Shown here: piece after piece, positions 10,851-22,165 of the stretch | Layout: the number at the start of each line of letters is the position of its first letter | How positions within the stretch are numbered: the first letter of the stretch is position 1 | Assembly: GCF_950023065.1 (NCBI RefSeq) | Contig: NC_088678.1 | Location: forward strand, 6,190,580-6,254,579 | Direction: 5' to 3' | Origin: Planococcus citri | Taxonomy: Eukaryota; Arthropoda; Insecta; Hemiptera; Pseudococcidae | Length of the DNA stretch: 64,000 nt | Made by a program: the position numbers and the translations under genes | Notes under the pieces: generated by a model | What the model was told of the DNA's origin: nothing | The model's input: the letters and a program-made list of their open reading frames with translations, nothing else | Databases searched by the model: none

Positions 10851-12269
10851 AGCTGTACTGAGAGCTCCAACAATGGAGATGCTCAAGGTATTAAAAAAAA
10901 AAAGTTTATGCTGGGAAAATCACATATTTCTTTAAACAAATGTTGGTAGGTAGATTTTTTAAAAAATGAAGTCATTTTTTTTAAATTTCAATTTTTCAAA
11001 ATAGAATCTCGATTTTTACGAAAGAAGTGTGTCTTCAATTAATTCAAATAAAATGCCAATTTTTGGAAAAAAATTTGGTTTCAAAAAGAAATTTCAAATT
11101 TGAGAATTGAAATGAAAATTTTCGAAAATACGCAAATTTTTGAAAAAAATGTGAATTTTTAAGAGAAACGTGTATTTTTGAAAAAAGCGCTAATTTTTTT
11201 AAAAATGGAATATCGATCTTGGCAATAAAAACAATGCAATGTTTTGGGAATCAGTAAGTAGGTACACTTGAAATAAAAAAGTCTCAATTTAAAATTTTTG
11301 AGAATGAAACGTCAATTTTTGGAAATGATATAAAATTTTGGGGTAGATGTCGATTTTTTGAAATAAAAAGTCAATTCTTGTAAATGAAATGTCAATTTTT
11401 AGGGAATATAAAATTTTAAACAAGAAATCACAAGTAGGTAACTAATTGAAAAACTGTCAAAAACACTAGAACAGGACTGTATTTATAGATCGATTTCAAA
11501 AATGTTTGCAGACTGGAATAATAATATGGAAAATGATTCGAACATTGTTCCAACAAGAAAAAAACACTCGATATTCAAAGAAATTCTCATGCTTTCAGGA
11601 GGAAATAAAAAATGTTATTTTTCGATATTTTAAAAATAATGTACCTTTTTTGGTTTTTTTTGTTGTTTTTTTTTTTTTAATTTCATTAGTAAAGTAGCCA
11701 GTAGAGGGTACGAAAATATGTACCTAAGTACCAATTTTTAAACTGGTCTCATATCACTCTGTCTTCTCATAGAAAATGATTGGAAATTGAAATTCAAGTT
11801 CATATTTTGACGGGAGTTCCAAACTTCCGAGTTCATTATCAAAATCACTTTCAAATTTTTTATTATTTTATTTTTTTGAAATGGAAATTAAAAATTTGTA
11901 TCATTTATTAATTAGTGATTGCGATACGATGGAAGGATCGTGATTGTAGCCTGTAGGAATGAAACGCCTGCCTAGCGAGTGCTCACTGCTTACGCGAGAA
12001 TATGAATTTTTTGATCATTTCTTCTCCTGATGGTGTTAAAATTTCAAATTTTAAAATGCTCCATAATTGCGCTTGAATTCCAATACAGTGTCAAGTGTCA
12101 ACGACCAACGTCAACCAATCCGAACTTTTGAATTTGAACATTTTGATTTGAAATAAAACGAATTAACCAAACTAACAAAGTAACAATCACTCAATAAGTC
12201 TATATTAAGTCAACTTCAAAAGTTTTCATTTTTTTTTTTTTTCAAGGGGAAAAAATGAAATGAAGCAGG

Positions 12270-13060
12270 CCTTGAAACCATTTGGATTTTATTGGTTGTT
12301 GTGGTAGGTGGTTTTTAAAGGACTCAAAAATAATGGTTTTTGGTTATGGTTTCTGAATTGGTTTTTCAATTACAGTTTTTCTGGTTCTGGTTTTGGAATG
12401 GTTTAAATTTTTTTTAATATGGTGTGGATGTGGTTTTGGTTTTGTAAAATACTTTTTTTTGTGGTAGTGGTAGTTTTTCATATTAAAAACCATTTCAAAT
12501 TTTCAATTACTGGTTTTGGTGGCTATGGTGGTTTTAACTTTTAATATCAAAAAAGTTTTGAATTTTCAAATAGATTTACCAAAAAACAAACTAAGATTTA
12601 GTTACGTCTTACGATTACGAATAATGTCTGATTTGAATTTGAGAGTTGAGACCAAAAAACAGAAAATTTTCATCACTGGTTGAAAAAAATTGCAGAAAGA
12701 AACCAAAAAGCACCATTTCATGAATTGATTGTTATTGGTTATGGTTTACCATTGAATCAATGACGGTTTGATGGTTACATTTGAAATTCATTAAAAATTG
12801 AAATGGTTCTTGTGGTTGTGGTTTTTTCCAAAGAACACAACTCAGTTTTTGCTGATTAGTGGTTTTAGTTTTTTCAATCCATTTTTTCCCCCATCATATT
12901 GGTTTTTTTGTTGTTGTTTTTGAAATGTACAAAAAGAAAGAACTAAAGTGTAGTTGGAATGGTTGTGGTAGTGGTTAAATTTTAAATTAAAACCAATTCA
13001 AAAACAATGGTTATTGGTTATGGTGGTTTTGTTTGGTTTTAAGCCCTGAAAATTGAAATG
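12270..13060. repeat. GT-rich low-complexity tract (GGTTTT/ATGGTT)
   Basis: Over about 800 bp the plus strand is strongly biased to G and T, with recurrent ATGGTTTT, GGTTATGGTT and TTTTGGTTTTGG phrases and no fixed period. Rare inverted blocks (AAAACCATT) also occur. There is no coding potential. It resembles replication-slippage or an old expanded simple repeat. Confidence 0.55.
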
Positions 13061-13508
13061 AAGCAAAAAGAAAAATTTATAATTAAATGATTTTGAAATT
13101 AAATGCCATTCTCGTCTTTCTAGTTGAAAAAATGAATGATCATTGATCATTGATCATTGACTCGACAAAAAATGAATATGAAATGACAAGGACTAAAAAA
13201 AATAAAAAATTTAAAAAACAAAAAAAAATATTTTCTATAAAAAAACAGCCATTGAAATTTCACGAAGGCACTCAAATCATGAATGTCGCACGAAAATTTT
13301 GTTCCAAAAGTCAACAAAAGTAAAAAACACATCAAAAAATTTTTTTGAAAACATTTTCTTCTAAAAAGTTGTGATTTTTTAGAAAATAATCTCGAAAAAT
13401 ATCTTCAAGTGATGTTAATTTTTGTTCGGATCGATTCAGTTACTTCTATATATTCTAATTCATCTTAAACTTCACTTCCCAGCTGCTGTATTTTTGTAAA
13501 AACCAACA

Positions 13509-15413
13509 ATGGCTAGCTACGATTTAACACGTATCATGGGTCAATATCTAGACCGGCATTTGGTTTTCCCGTTGCTGGAATTTCTATCAGCTAAAGAAGT
13601 ACGTAATTTAATTTCACTCGGAATAAACTACCCTTTATGCGACTACAACTATCGTTTGATTTAGATTTACGAAGAAAACGAATTACTACGCGTCAAGCTG
13701 GATATTTTGAACAAAACTAACATGGTTGATTACGCTATTGATATTCGAAAACAGTTATATCCCGATCAAGAGATACCAGAGGTAAATCAGTCTATACTCG
13801 AAGAATCTCTCTCAGAAAGTTCCAATATATTACTTAAACCGATACTATTTCAGGAATTGAAATCAAAACGTTCGAAAGTAGTAACGCAGTTGACCGAATT
13901 CCAAGAACAAGTCGCCAGTATATTGAAATTATTGACCGATGAAGAAGTAATGAAGACTTTCGAAACGATGCGAGATCCTAAAGCGTTATCCAATTATATT
14001 ACTAAGGAATTCAACGTAAGATTCGTTCGATATTCGTGATCTTCGATTTGAAGCGTACTCGATTAATAGTAATGTACGAATGTTATTTTTCTAGTTTAAA
14101 ATCGAGAAAATGGAAAGTATGTACAAATTGGCGAAATATCGTTACGAGTGTGGTAATTATTCGCAAACCACCAGTTATTTGTACTTCTATCTTTTGGTGA
14201 TGTCTCCTAGTGACAAAGTAAGTTGTTCGAAAATACCTTATTACTGTTTTTCTCTATCTTATATTAATTCGAACTATGTTCTGCTAGAATTACTTGAATG
14301 TGTTATGGGGTAAATTGGCGTCGGAGATATTGATCCAGAATTGGGAAACTGCTCTAGAAGATATTACTAAATTACGCGAGTATATCGATAGCAATGCTTT
14401 TTCCAATTCTCTGCAGCTGTTACAACAACGTACGTGGTTGATTCATTGGAGTTTGTTTGTTTTCTTCAATCACGCTAAAGGAAAAGACCTTATCATCGAT
14501 ATGTTCTTATATCGTCCGACGTGAGTCTTTTTTTATTCTCTTTTGATCTAGTGCCAAGAAATTCTCCAATACTATATTTATTTCTTCTCTTTTCAGTTAT
14601 TTGAACGCTATTCAAACGATGTGCCCGCACATTCTACGTTATTTGGCTACAGCTGTTATTATCAATAGAGGTCGCCGAAACGCTTTGAAAGATTTAGTCA
14701 AAGTTATTCAACAAGTACGTGGCAAATAGTTCTTCGTACCTCGATACTTCTTTCAAATTCCTAGCTATTTATTGCTTTCTGTCATTCAACAGGAATCGTA
14801 CACTTACCGAGACCCGATCACGGAATTCATCGAACACTTGTACGTGAATTTCGATTTCGAAGGTGCTCGACAGAAGCTATCGGAATGTCAAATCGTCATC
14901 TTCAACGATTTCTTCTTGATCGCTTGTTTAGACGAATTCGTCGAAAATGCCCGTCTGATGATTTTCGAGACTTTCTGTCGTATTCATCAGTGTATCAGTA
15001 TCAAGTGAGTTCAACTCTTCTTGATCTATCTAACTCGAATGCCTGAACGTTATAACTTCGTGTATTCTTTTCCTTAGCATGTTGGCTGAAAAATTGAACA
15101 TGAAATCCGAAGAAGCCGAATGCTGGATTGTCAACCTGATCAGGAATGCTCGTTTGGACGCTAAAATTGATTCGAAACTGGGTCACGTTGTTATGGGTAC
15201 TCAACCTACGTCACCTTATCAGCAACTTATCGAGAAAATGGATTCGTTGTCCGTTCGATCCGAAGCTTTGCAAGCGTTGATTGAGAGAAAAATCAAAGGA
15301 AGACCGCAAAATGTAAGTCGATCAACGTACCTGTGTTTTTTTGCTTCGATACACGTCGTCTAATCCGCCGTATTATTCTGTTTCAGATTCATTGGGGCTC
15401 GCATGATTTCTAA
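13509..15413 (+). CDS. eIF3e: Eukaryotic translation initiation factor 3 subunit E (eIF3e/INT6), 9 exons, 438 aa
   Basis: Exons: 13509-13598, 13665-13781, 13854-14015, 14095-14217, 14288-14520, 14597-14714, 14793-15004, 15078-15312, 15387-15413. All introns are GT-AG, the total is 1,317 nt, and the stop TAA is at 15411-15413. The N-terminus MASYDLTRIMGQYLDRHLV and the segments LVFPLLEFLS, YECGNY, LWGKLASEIL, QQRTWLIHWSLFVFFNH, NAIQTMCPHILRYL, ESYTYRDPITEF, NDFFLIACLDEF and VNLIRNARLDAKIDSKLG match animal eIF3e almost residue for residue (human about 445 aa). Residues about 1-130 are the eIF3 N-terminal domain, and the C-terminal half is the PCI domain that docks into the eIF3 core on the 40S ribosome. 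The last exon encodes only eight residues (IHWGSHDF). It faces INTS15, with 264 bp between stop codons. Confidence 0.97.
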
Positions 15414-15523
15414 ATTTTATTTTCATCATTGAATATTCTTAATTGTAAATTTTTCCAATATACAGATTTCTGTCTACGAATTTACCATTTTCCTTTTTTT
15501 TATAGCTAAAAGAGAACGAACAA

Positions 15524-15529
15524 AATAAA
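15524..15529 (+). terminator. AATAAA polyadenylation signal of eIF3e
   Basis: AATAAA lies 111 nt after the eIF3e stop codon, within CAAAATAAACATATG. It is the only canonical signal in the short gap before the convergent gene. On the opposite strand AATAAA occurs at 15421-15416, which could serve the convergent gene and would make the two 3'UTRs overlap. Confidence 0.55.
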
Positions 15530-15677
15530 CATATGCGAATCGTTTCGACGAAAAATGAATTTTATACAAACTTTTTACTTTATGTACAACGAAAACTTAC
15601 ACCGATACGTAAGGTATCGCGATATCGAAGATTATTATTTAAACGCAATTTTCAGACAGATCTGCGAGAGCATTTGG

Positions 15678-17398
15678 TCATATTATTTCTTTATGCCTCG
15701 ATAACGTGATTCTGAGCAGACGATTTTTTGGTAAGGTCTTTAATCTGGCGATCAAATCTTCTGCAATATTTAAAGAACAAAACGAAATGAGTGTCGTAAA
15801 GTAGATTAAGTTGAATTTTGAAAAATCACTTACGTTTGCTGCCATAAATGGAATTTGTATGTAAAGCGACTTGAACGAATTGAGCTAATCTTTCCAGACA
15901 TAATTGAACTCGACTTCGTAGCCCATTTGAATCAATTTTAGGGCTGTTGAAAACAATCAAGTTTAGACAAAGTGAAAGTGACAACCAACGAAGAGTTAAT
16001 TTATTTTAAAACGTTACCTTTGCAGAATTCTTTCGATTTTATTATTACAAAGCTTCACCAAAGCGGTAACATGTTGAACAGATATAACGTTACGTTGACT
16101 AGGAGATGGACAAAACACTTCAGCTTCGAGTAAACTTTCCAACAAAGCTAAATGCAATTTAGAATAAATTAAATCGTGTTCATCAACGTACAATGGAGCC
16201 AACACACACCATCTGTAAAATTTCCCCATCATCAGTACAGTTTCGATCACAGAAACATGGTGTAGTTTTTCAACTTACTTGAAAAGACCAACGAAAGGGG
16301 TAACCGCAGGCATCGGGATGCCTCCCATAGGAAGAGATAACAATAAATTATTAGTCAAGGCTGCATAACATAACGAATTATTGTCCGAAACCCATTCGGT
16401 AATTATATTGAGCAACGATGACGAAGGTACAGCTGTTGGACATTCTACAAGACTCTCTGGATCTGTAAAATACAAAAAAATTATTCTTATATGGTTAACT
16501 CGAGTAATCAGAAATATTATTAATGAAATTCTGATTTCTGTCACGTACCAATATCGAAATATATTTCAGATAACGCGGTTAGAAAATTAGCAGTGAATAA
16601 GGGAGCTTTACACGGCAAATCTCTCAACTTGTTGCTGGCATTCGGTAACAGGATAAAGTAATCGTTAATCAATCCTTTAGCTAACTCTACGCTGAACTTG
16701 GAAGTACATCCGATCTGCTGCATCAAAACACCTGAAAAAAATTCAAACCATCGTTGAAATAAACTAAGACTCGTCCTTCAAGATTTCTTCGTACGAATTC
16801 AACACTTCAACACACCTGTAGCTGACAACAGAGGTATATTATTGGTGCATACGGCTATAGATACTAATTTCACGAGTAATTGACAACGTTCGACGCAAGT
16901 ATGAGGAAATAATGACATAAATACGGTGTTTCGAGCTGCATCTCCGCCCGCAGTAATGTTATGACTGAATGCAAAATAATCGCTGAGAACTTCGACGAGT
17001 TGCATCTCTTGTATGTGATTCAATTTCTGCCAAACGAACATAATCGAGAATTAGTACAGCTGACGAAGAATATACATAAGTCGTGTTTGGATCGAAGTTA
17101 TTACTTTTTTCTTCTCTCCTCTTCGATCTATTTCGCAGAATACGAATTCGGTGATCAATTCCATGGCTAAGTTGCAGTTCTGTATTCGACCAACGTTTGG
17201 GACTGCATTTGAAGTGCACAGTTGTTCTAAACATCGATAAGAGTACAAGTATTAGGAATAATTCGTTTTAGAAGGATTTCTGTCTCTAAAAATGGAATAT
17301 ATAGAGTTATTTTTCAAGTTACCTATACGAGATAATGCTTCTTTAACGCAGCATGGAAATTTCAAATTCCGTAAAGCCTGCTTGGTATCGGATGACAT
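15678..17398 (-). CDS. INTS15: Integrator complex subunit 15 (C7orf26 homologue), 8 exons, 387 aa
   Basis: Minus-strand exons: 17398-17323, 17226-17105, 17026-16816, 16731-16549, 16462-16279, 16212-16018, 15943-15834, 15760-15678. Phases and GT-AG borders agree, and the total is 1,164 nt ending in TGA at 15680-15678. Segments matching vertebrate INTS15: MELITEFVF (human VELLEEFVF), LNHIQEMQLVEVLSDYF (LNSLQELQLLEIMCNYF), LVSIAVCTNNIPLL, VELAKGLINDYFILLP, VTPFVGLFKWCVLAPL, LIYSKLHLALL, LERLAQFVQVAL and the end EDLIARLKTLP-like (QDLIARLKTLP). The Integrator complex acts in the nucleus on snRNA 3' ends and paused Pol II; INTS15 belongs to its arm with INTS10, 13 and 14. This copy lacks the Lys-rich insert before LIYSKLHL and the long Pro/His-rich tail of the human protein (449 aa). 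The start ATG gives MSSDTKQALRNLKF, similar in kind to human MSDIRHSLLRR. Confidence 0.9.
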
Positions 17399-18107
17399 TT
17401 ATGGATTCGGTGAACGACAATATTCATTCGAAATGGAAAAATGTGTCTCGAAATGGATGATATTTCGATAAATAGCGAATTCTTCGCGAAAATTGAATAA
17501 AAATACCGCAAAATCTGCAAAAAAACATCATAAACAAAATTTGAGATTATTCATGGTGAGATATTCGGTTGTACGATTGGCTTTCACAAAGATAACGAAG
17601 AACCACTGATAAGAGACTGACTTTTTTTTTTTGAAAATTCATATTTTTTGAATTCGATTTACTCCTATTTGTAAGACATATTTTGAAATAAATTAATGAT
17701 ATTTCGAAAATAGAAACTTCAAGCTTTGAAATAAAGTTAATATTATAATTATTCATCGAATATTTCAGTTGAAATGTTTAGCTGAAATTTGCCAATTTTC
17801 ATGCGCAAAGTAAGTCGCTAAAATAGCCTGTATTTCTAAAATGAAGCAAAAATGAGCTACGACAATCTCATTTTTGAAAAATTGAACGTTTTACGATCAT
17901 TTTAAGCCATTTGTGATCGAAATCCGTTCAAAAATGATCATTTGAGATGGATTGGAAATGTTGGGGTTTACTTTTTCACTCATCAACTCCTTCTAAAATA
18001 ATCAGTTTTGAACGGGTTTCGATACTTTGGTTTCTTCATATATTAAATCAATGATTCATTTCTGTTCCAGGGTTCACTTTTCGCGTCGATGGTAATTTGA
18101 TCTCGAA
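17399..18107. other. Divergent intergenic region between INTS15 and the single-exon gene
   Basis: It carries the promoters of two divergently oriented genes. A good splice acceptor (CATTTCTGTTCCAG, ending at 18070) just before the plus-strand gene suggests a spliced 5'UTR. Nothing else is recognisable. Confidence 0.45.
18089..18100 (+). promoter_or_regulatory. Three-codon upstream ORF before the 662-aa gene
   Basis: ATGGTAATTTGA ends 7 nt before the main ATG at 18108. If the 5'UTR begins upstream of 18089, ribosomes could translate this minimal uORF (M-V-I-stop) and would have to leak past or reinitiate. The main start context CGAAATGG is better, with A at -3 and G at +4. Confidence 0.35.
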
Positions 18108-20096
18108 ATGGCTAATGTATTGGCCAATATCTACGACCTTGTTTTTCCAAGTCCGCCAGCTCTCAGAGATATTGCATCCATTGCAGTTGCAGCGAAATTA
18201 TTTCGTAAAGCAATTAATGAAAATGTTTCAAGTGACGATGACGTTTCGGAAGCGATTTCAGTACGTGGCGAACTCCCTTATCTGCCATCTACCCTTCTTC
18301 CCATCGTCGAAAGATATTTTGACAACATTGAATATTCGTGGGATTATCGACCCGTCGATGGTACGGAGGATGTTGATTTTGATGCTGTAATTTGCGATTT
18401 TAATGGAAATATAAATTACGACAGAGTTGCGAAACAAGCCATGTTCTGCGAAGAAACCAGCGATGTTCAGAAGTTCGAGATAGCGTGTAGATATTGCCTC
18501 GAGGATCATATAATACAAATTTGGCCATCTGTGTCAGAACACTTCGACCTGAATGATATTGTTTTTCGCGACGATCCTCTACTGTATTACTGGATTTGCC
18601 GTTTAAGAAATCAGCTTCATAAAGTTCCCCTCGACTATGGTTACGTTGCTATCGATGGAAATGAACTGGAATGTCTGAATTTTTACAATTGGACACCCGT
18701 AGAGTACTTTTGGAACCGTTTGAAAGTTGGAAATCGAATACCAAGTGCAGCATATTTACTCAGATGCAACGGGCATGTATTCTGTAGGCATATACTTGCC
18801 ACATTGAGCGAGGAAGAATTGAAAACATTGATGACATTAACGACTGAAAGTGGCGATAGTTTCATGTGTACTTTATTAAATACTTCATTTCATCCTCACT
18901 ACTCTTGCCCGAACATGCGAGGCTTGTGCATTTTAGCAGCATGGGAATATGTTAAACATAAAGTAAGCCATACAGATTTCATTTGCGCAGTACGGGAGAT
19001 TATTAAAAAACAGACTGAAGGCTCCGGTAGCATTTGGACGGACCAGAATTTTTCTTACGACTTTTGGAACACTTCTGCAGATCATTTAAAACAGATTGCT
19101 ATACAAGATGTTTTACTTGACCAATCTTTATTTATAATAAGTAATGTCGAATATAGGAGTATTGGTAGAGATAATTGGCTCATATGGTGTGTGCTGAAAG
19201 ATGCACCATTGGAAGCCAGAAGTACTTTTTGGTACAAAAATTGGCGTATAATATTGCCCGGTACGAGAACAGAAGATTTGCAACGATTTATCACCTTATG
19301 CTGCCAGAACGAAACGGAAATGCTTCTGTTTAGAAAGAATAATTTATCTAAATACGAAAACATAAGTCAAGTATGTTTGCAATACCTGAAAATGTACGAG
19401 TTCGAAAAATTGAACGAATATTGGAACTTTTGCTACTTCGAAATAGAAAAGCAAATTGTTTTCGCTTCGCAGCTCAAGTTATTAACTGATTATGTAAATT
19501 TTCTCCATAGCACTGATGGTGTGGACTATGGCAGAACGATGTACCTCATCAAAAATATTAATTCGCTGAGTACGTTTATCGAGAATACTTGTAACGATGT
19601 CGACCTCGCCGCTGATCTTAAAAATCAGATCTTGTTGGCACCTCGAACGATCGTAATTCTAGCTAGATGTGTCGCTTTGAGTCATATTAAGGAAGCGATG
19701 CAATTTGTCGACTTATTTGCGAAGTCTGAGCAAGCGACGATCAATTTTAAACTTCATATTATGCCTTCTCTGGTAAATGTCCTGTCAACTGGAAAGGATC
19801 TTCACTTTACATTTGATACGGACAGCTTTGCAAGTTTCGTGCGATGGTGTTTAGTAAGTGACGACAAAATCTCAGAATTTAAACGAACTGTCACTATTGA
19901 TGAAATCGTTCGAAATATAACACAATACGAAGAGCAACGTTTTTTTGTTCTGGGTGATGGGTCTTTTGGACGAGAAACTTTGATCCGGTTGTACTCTGAT
20001 CTCGCTAAATTTTTAGAATGGTTGTTTTCCTCGCCTGAGAAAATCGCGGAGGTCAAAAAAAAGTTTGATGGGTTCGAACAGTACACTTCGAAGTGA
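18108..20096 (+). CDS. Uncharacterised 662-aa protein, single coding exon
   Basis: An uninterrupted reading frame starts at the first in-frame ATG (18108, context CGAAATGG) and stops at TGA 20094-20096; an ATTAAA signal follows at 20128. I recognise no named domain. The protein looks soluble and largely helical, with no signal peptide or clear transmembrane segment. It is rich in Cys, Trp and Tyr and has many short hydrophobic-helix phrases (LPYLPSTLLPIVERYF, QKFEIACRYCLEDHI, LEWLFSSPEKIAEVKKKF). The pattern of YFW-rich helical blocks suggests a repeat-like alpha-solenoid, but I cannot prove it. All four neighbours have many introns, so the single exon suggests retrocopy origin or a rapidly expanding lineage-specific family. 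It is intact over 662 codons, which argues for current selection. Confidence 0.8.
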   Translation: MANVLANIYDLVFPSPPALRDIASIAVAAKLFRKAINENVSSDDDVSEAISVRGELPYLPSTLLPIVERYFDNIEYSWDYRPVDGTEDVDFDAVICDFNGNINYDRVAKQAMFCEETSDVQKFEIACRYCLEDHIIQIWPSVSEHFDLNDIVFRDDPLLYYWICRLRNQLHKVPLDYGYVAIDGNELECLNFYNWTPVEYFWNRLKVGNRIPSAAYLLRCNGHVFCRHILATLSEEELKTLMTLTTESGDSFMCTLLNTSFHPHYSCPNMRGLCILAAWEYVKHKVSHTDFICAVREIIKKQTEGSGSIWTDQNFSYDFWNTSADHLKQIAIQDVLLDQSLFIISNVEYRSIGRDNWLIWCVLKDAPLEARSTFWYKNWRIILPGTRTEDLQRFITLCCQNETEMLLFRKNNLSKYENISQVCLQYLKMYEFEKLNEYWNFCYFEIEKQIVFASQLKLLTDYVNFLHSTDGVDYGRTMYLIKNINSLSTFIENTCNDVDLAADLKNQILLAPRTIVILARCVALSHIKEAMQFVDLFAKSEQATINFKLHIMPSLVNVLSTGKDLHFTFDTDSFASFVRWCLVSDDKISEFKRTVTIDEIVRNITQYEEQRFFVLGDGSFGRETLIRLYSDLAKFLEWLFSSPEKIAEVKKKFDGFEQYTSK

Positions 20097-20127
20097 GAAT
20101 GGTTTTGCATTTTATGGTTGCTTTTAT

Positions 20128-20133
20128 ATTAAA
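20128..20133 (+). terminator. ATTAAA polyadenylation signal of the 662-aa gene
   Basis: This common variant signal lies 32 nt after the stop codon, in TTTTATATTAAAAG. It is the nearest candidate signal downstream of the gene. Confidence 0.4.
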
Positions 20134-21104
20134 AGTAAGTAGGTATTTTACTTATGAAAAAATGATTGTTCGTTTTTTATCTGAGTACCCAAATTATCAA
20201 AGATAAGTAGGTAAAATACCTAATTCATGATTATGTTACATTCATTATTGTTATTATTATCATCATACTTTTCATTTTTTGATATCGCATTTTCTTTTGG
20301 AAGTAAATTTGTATTTTTATATAGCGTTGTTTCAACTTTTTTGCCATAGTAAATTGTATTTCGTGTCATCAAATGTCAATGGTGTCGCCATGTTCTACAT
20401 ACATATAACAAGCAATTTTTATTTTTCTTCAAAAAAAGCAGAATACTGAAATAATCACAACAATGACGAACAATGGTCAGATACATAATATCATGCATAC
20501 ATGTTCGTATCTTTTCGAAAAGTATGTACGAGACATGTACAATGACATTTTTTGAACCTCATTGATCTTACTATCTGAATTGCGTACTTCTATATTGGAC
20601 AGTATTTAAGGTAACATTCATTTCATCTGCAATACAAGTTTTAGGTACCTCAGTAATGAAACTATGTATACATAACAAATGCAAAAAATTTAAATTTAAA
20701 TGAGCCTCTGAGTAAGAAGAGATGTTGACTTGTTGTTTCTCGCAAAAATGTGTTCTCTGCGTGGTATTCCACGATGTTTGGAATCGTTATGAAAGTTCGG
20801 TCTTCTCTTCTTTGAAGTATTACTTATTGTTAGTTTGGAATTAGACAGCTCACATTATGAAATCAACCACTTTTTCCGCCGGCGTCGATTTTGGTAGACG
20901 AAATGAGCATGTTACATGAAACATGGCAAAAAAAAATATATATTAGATATTTATATACGTAGGTAAAATATTTAGAACAAATACAATAAGTAAGTAGGTA
21001 ACAGGTATCTACCAATATCCACATCACGAGAAAAAACATTCAATTGAAATCCGTTGAAACATTACAATTCATTAGGCAGTATTCTACAGAATACTAAAAA
21101 ATTA
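20134..21104. other. AT-rich spacer between the last gene and the satellite
   Basis: No gene is visible. The TAAGTAGGTA/TACCTA motif appears several times (near 20,136, 20,205 and 20,990), as it does in other intergenic parts of the window (10,611, 11,250, 11,430). The transition to satellite sequence occurs near 21,105, where the first diverged monomer (CCCAAATCTCTCCTAAATTG) begins. Confidence 0.5.
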
Positions 21105-22165
21105 TGAATCATCACACCCCAAATCTCTCCTAAATTGAGACCCGAAATGAGTAAATTGTACCCATCAGGTATCAGCCCCTAATACAATCACACTATGTGT
21201 GTACTAATGAATCATACTCAATTACTCATCAGCACTGGTCAAGATTGGGCAATCTCGAGGCCAACCTCGGCAGCAATCACCCAATGCAGGTATCTGCTGA
21301 ACTACATAAATATCTAAATTAATCTAAAACTAACCATCATGCTTAAAATCCCTTCCAAGATTGAACCTGAAAAGAAAAAATTGCACACATCAGCCCCAAT
21401 CAGTACCCACTCTATAAGTATGTACATATACTAAATTAATAACTAAATTACATCCACATAAACTATGCATCATATCTACTACGCAAATCCCTTCCATATT
21501 TGAACCTGAAAACAGAAAATTGTACCCCTCAGCCCCAATGCTGCTACATAATGATAGCCCATTCTGGGGGAAAGGGGATTGTTGGGGAAAAAATTGGGCA
21601 ATCTCGAGGCACAACCTGAGCAGCAATCACCCAATGTATCTGCTAAACTATATCTAAATTGACCTAAATTACTTGTAAAAACTAACCCCGCATACCACAA
21701 ATCCCCTCCAAATTTGAACAGGAAAAGGAAAAATTGCACACATCAGCCCCAATCAGTTTACCCACTCCATAAACTAAATTAATAACTAAATTACCCTCAT
21801 AAACTAAGCATCATACTACAAATACCCCCAATATGTGAACCTAAAAACAGAAAATTGTACCCCTCAGCCCCAATGCTGCTACAATATAATAGCACATTCT
21901 TGGGCAGAGGGGATCGTTTGGGGACAAGTTGGGCAATCTCGAGGCCAACCTCAGCAACAATCACCCAATGTACATATCTGCTAAACTACATAATATATGT
22001 AAATTGATCTAAATTACTCGTAAACACTAACCATCGTTCCCCCAAATCCCCTCCAAATTCGAACCTGAAAATGAAAAATCACACACATCAGCCCCAATCA
22101 GTTTACCCACTGTGTAATACATATACTGCATAAATTATTGACCAAATTACCCCTGTAAACTAAGC

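Larger units (their letters stand above)
10065..13508. other. Large intergenic region, AT-rich and simple-sequence
   Basis: No gene is recognisable in these 3.4 kb. Visible structures are a hairpin at 10802-10850, AT-rich slippage-like sequence at about 10,970-11,420 in which TCAATTTTTGGAAATG-like phrases recur, a GT-rich tract at about 12,270-13,060, and a triple ATTGATC-type repeat near 13,137-13,160. The last 150 bp before 13,509 should contain the eIF3e promoter and 5'UTR. The eIF3e start context is ACAATGG. Confidence 0.5.

Noticed and set aside
13137..13160. ATTGATC triple repeat as a functional element
   Set aside because: Only three short copies in AT-rich DNA; expected by chance slippage.
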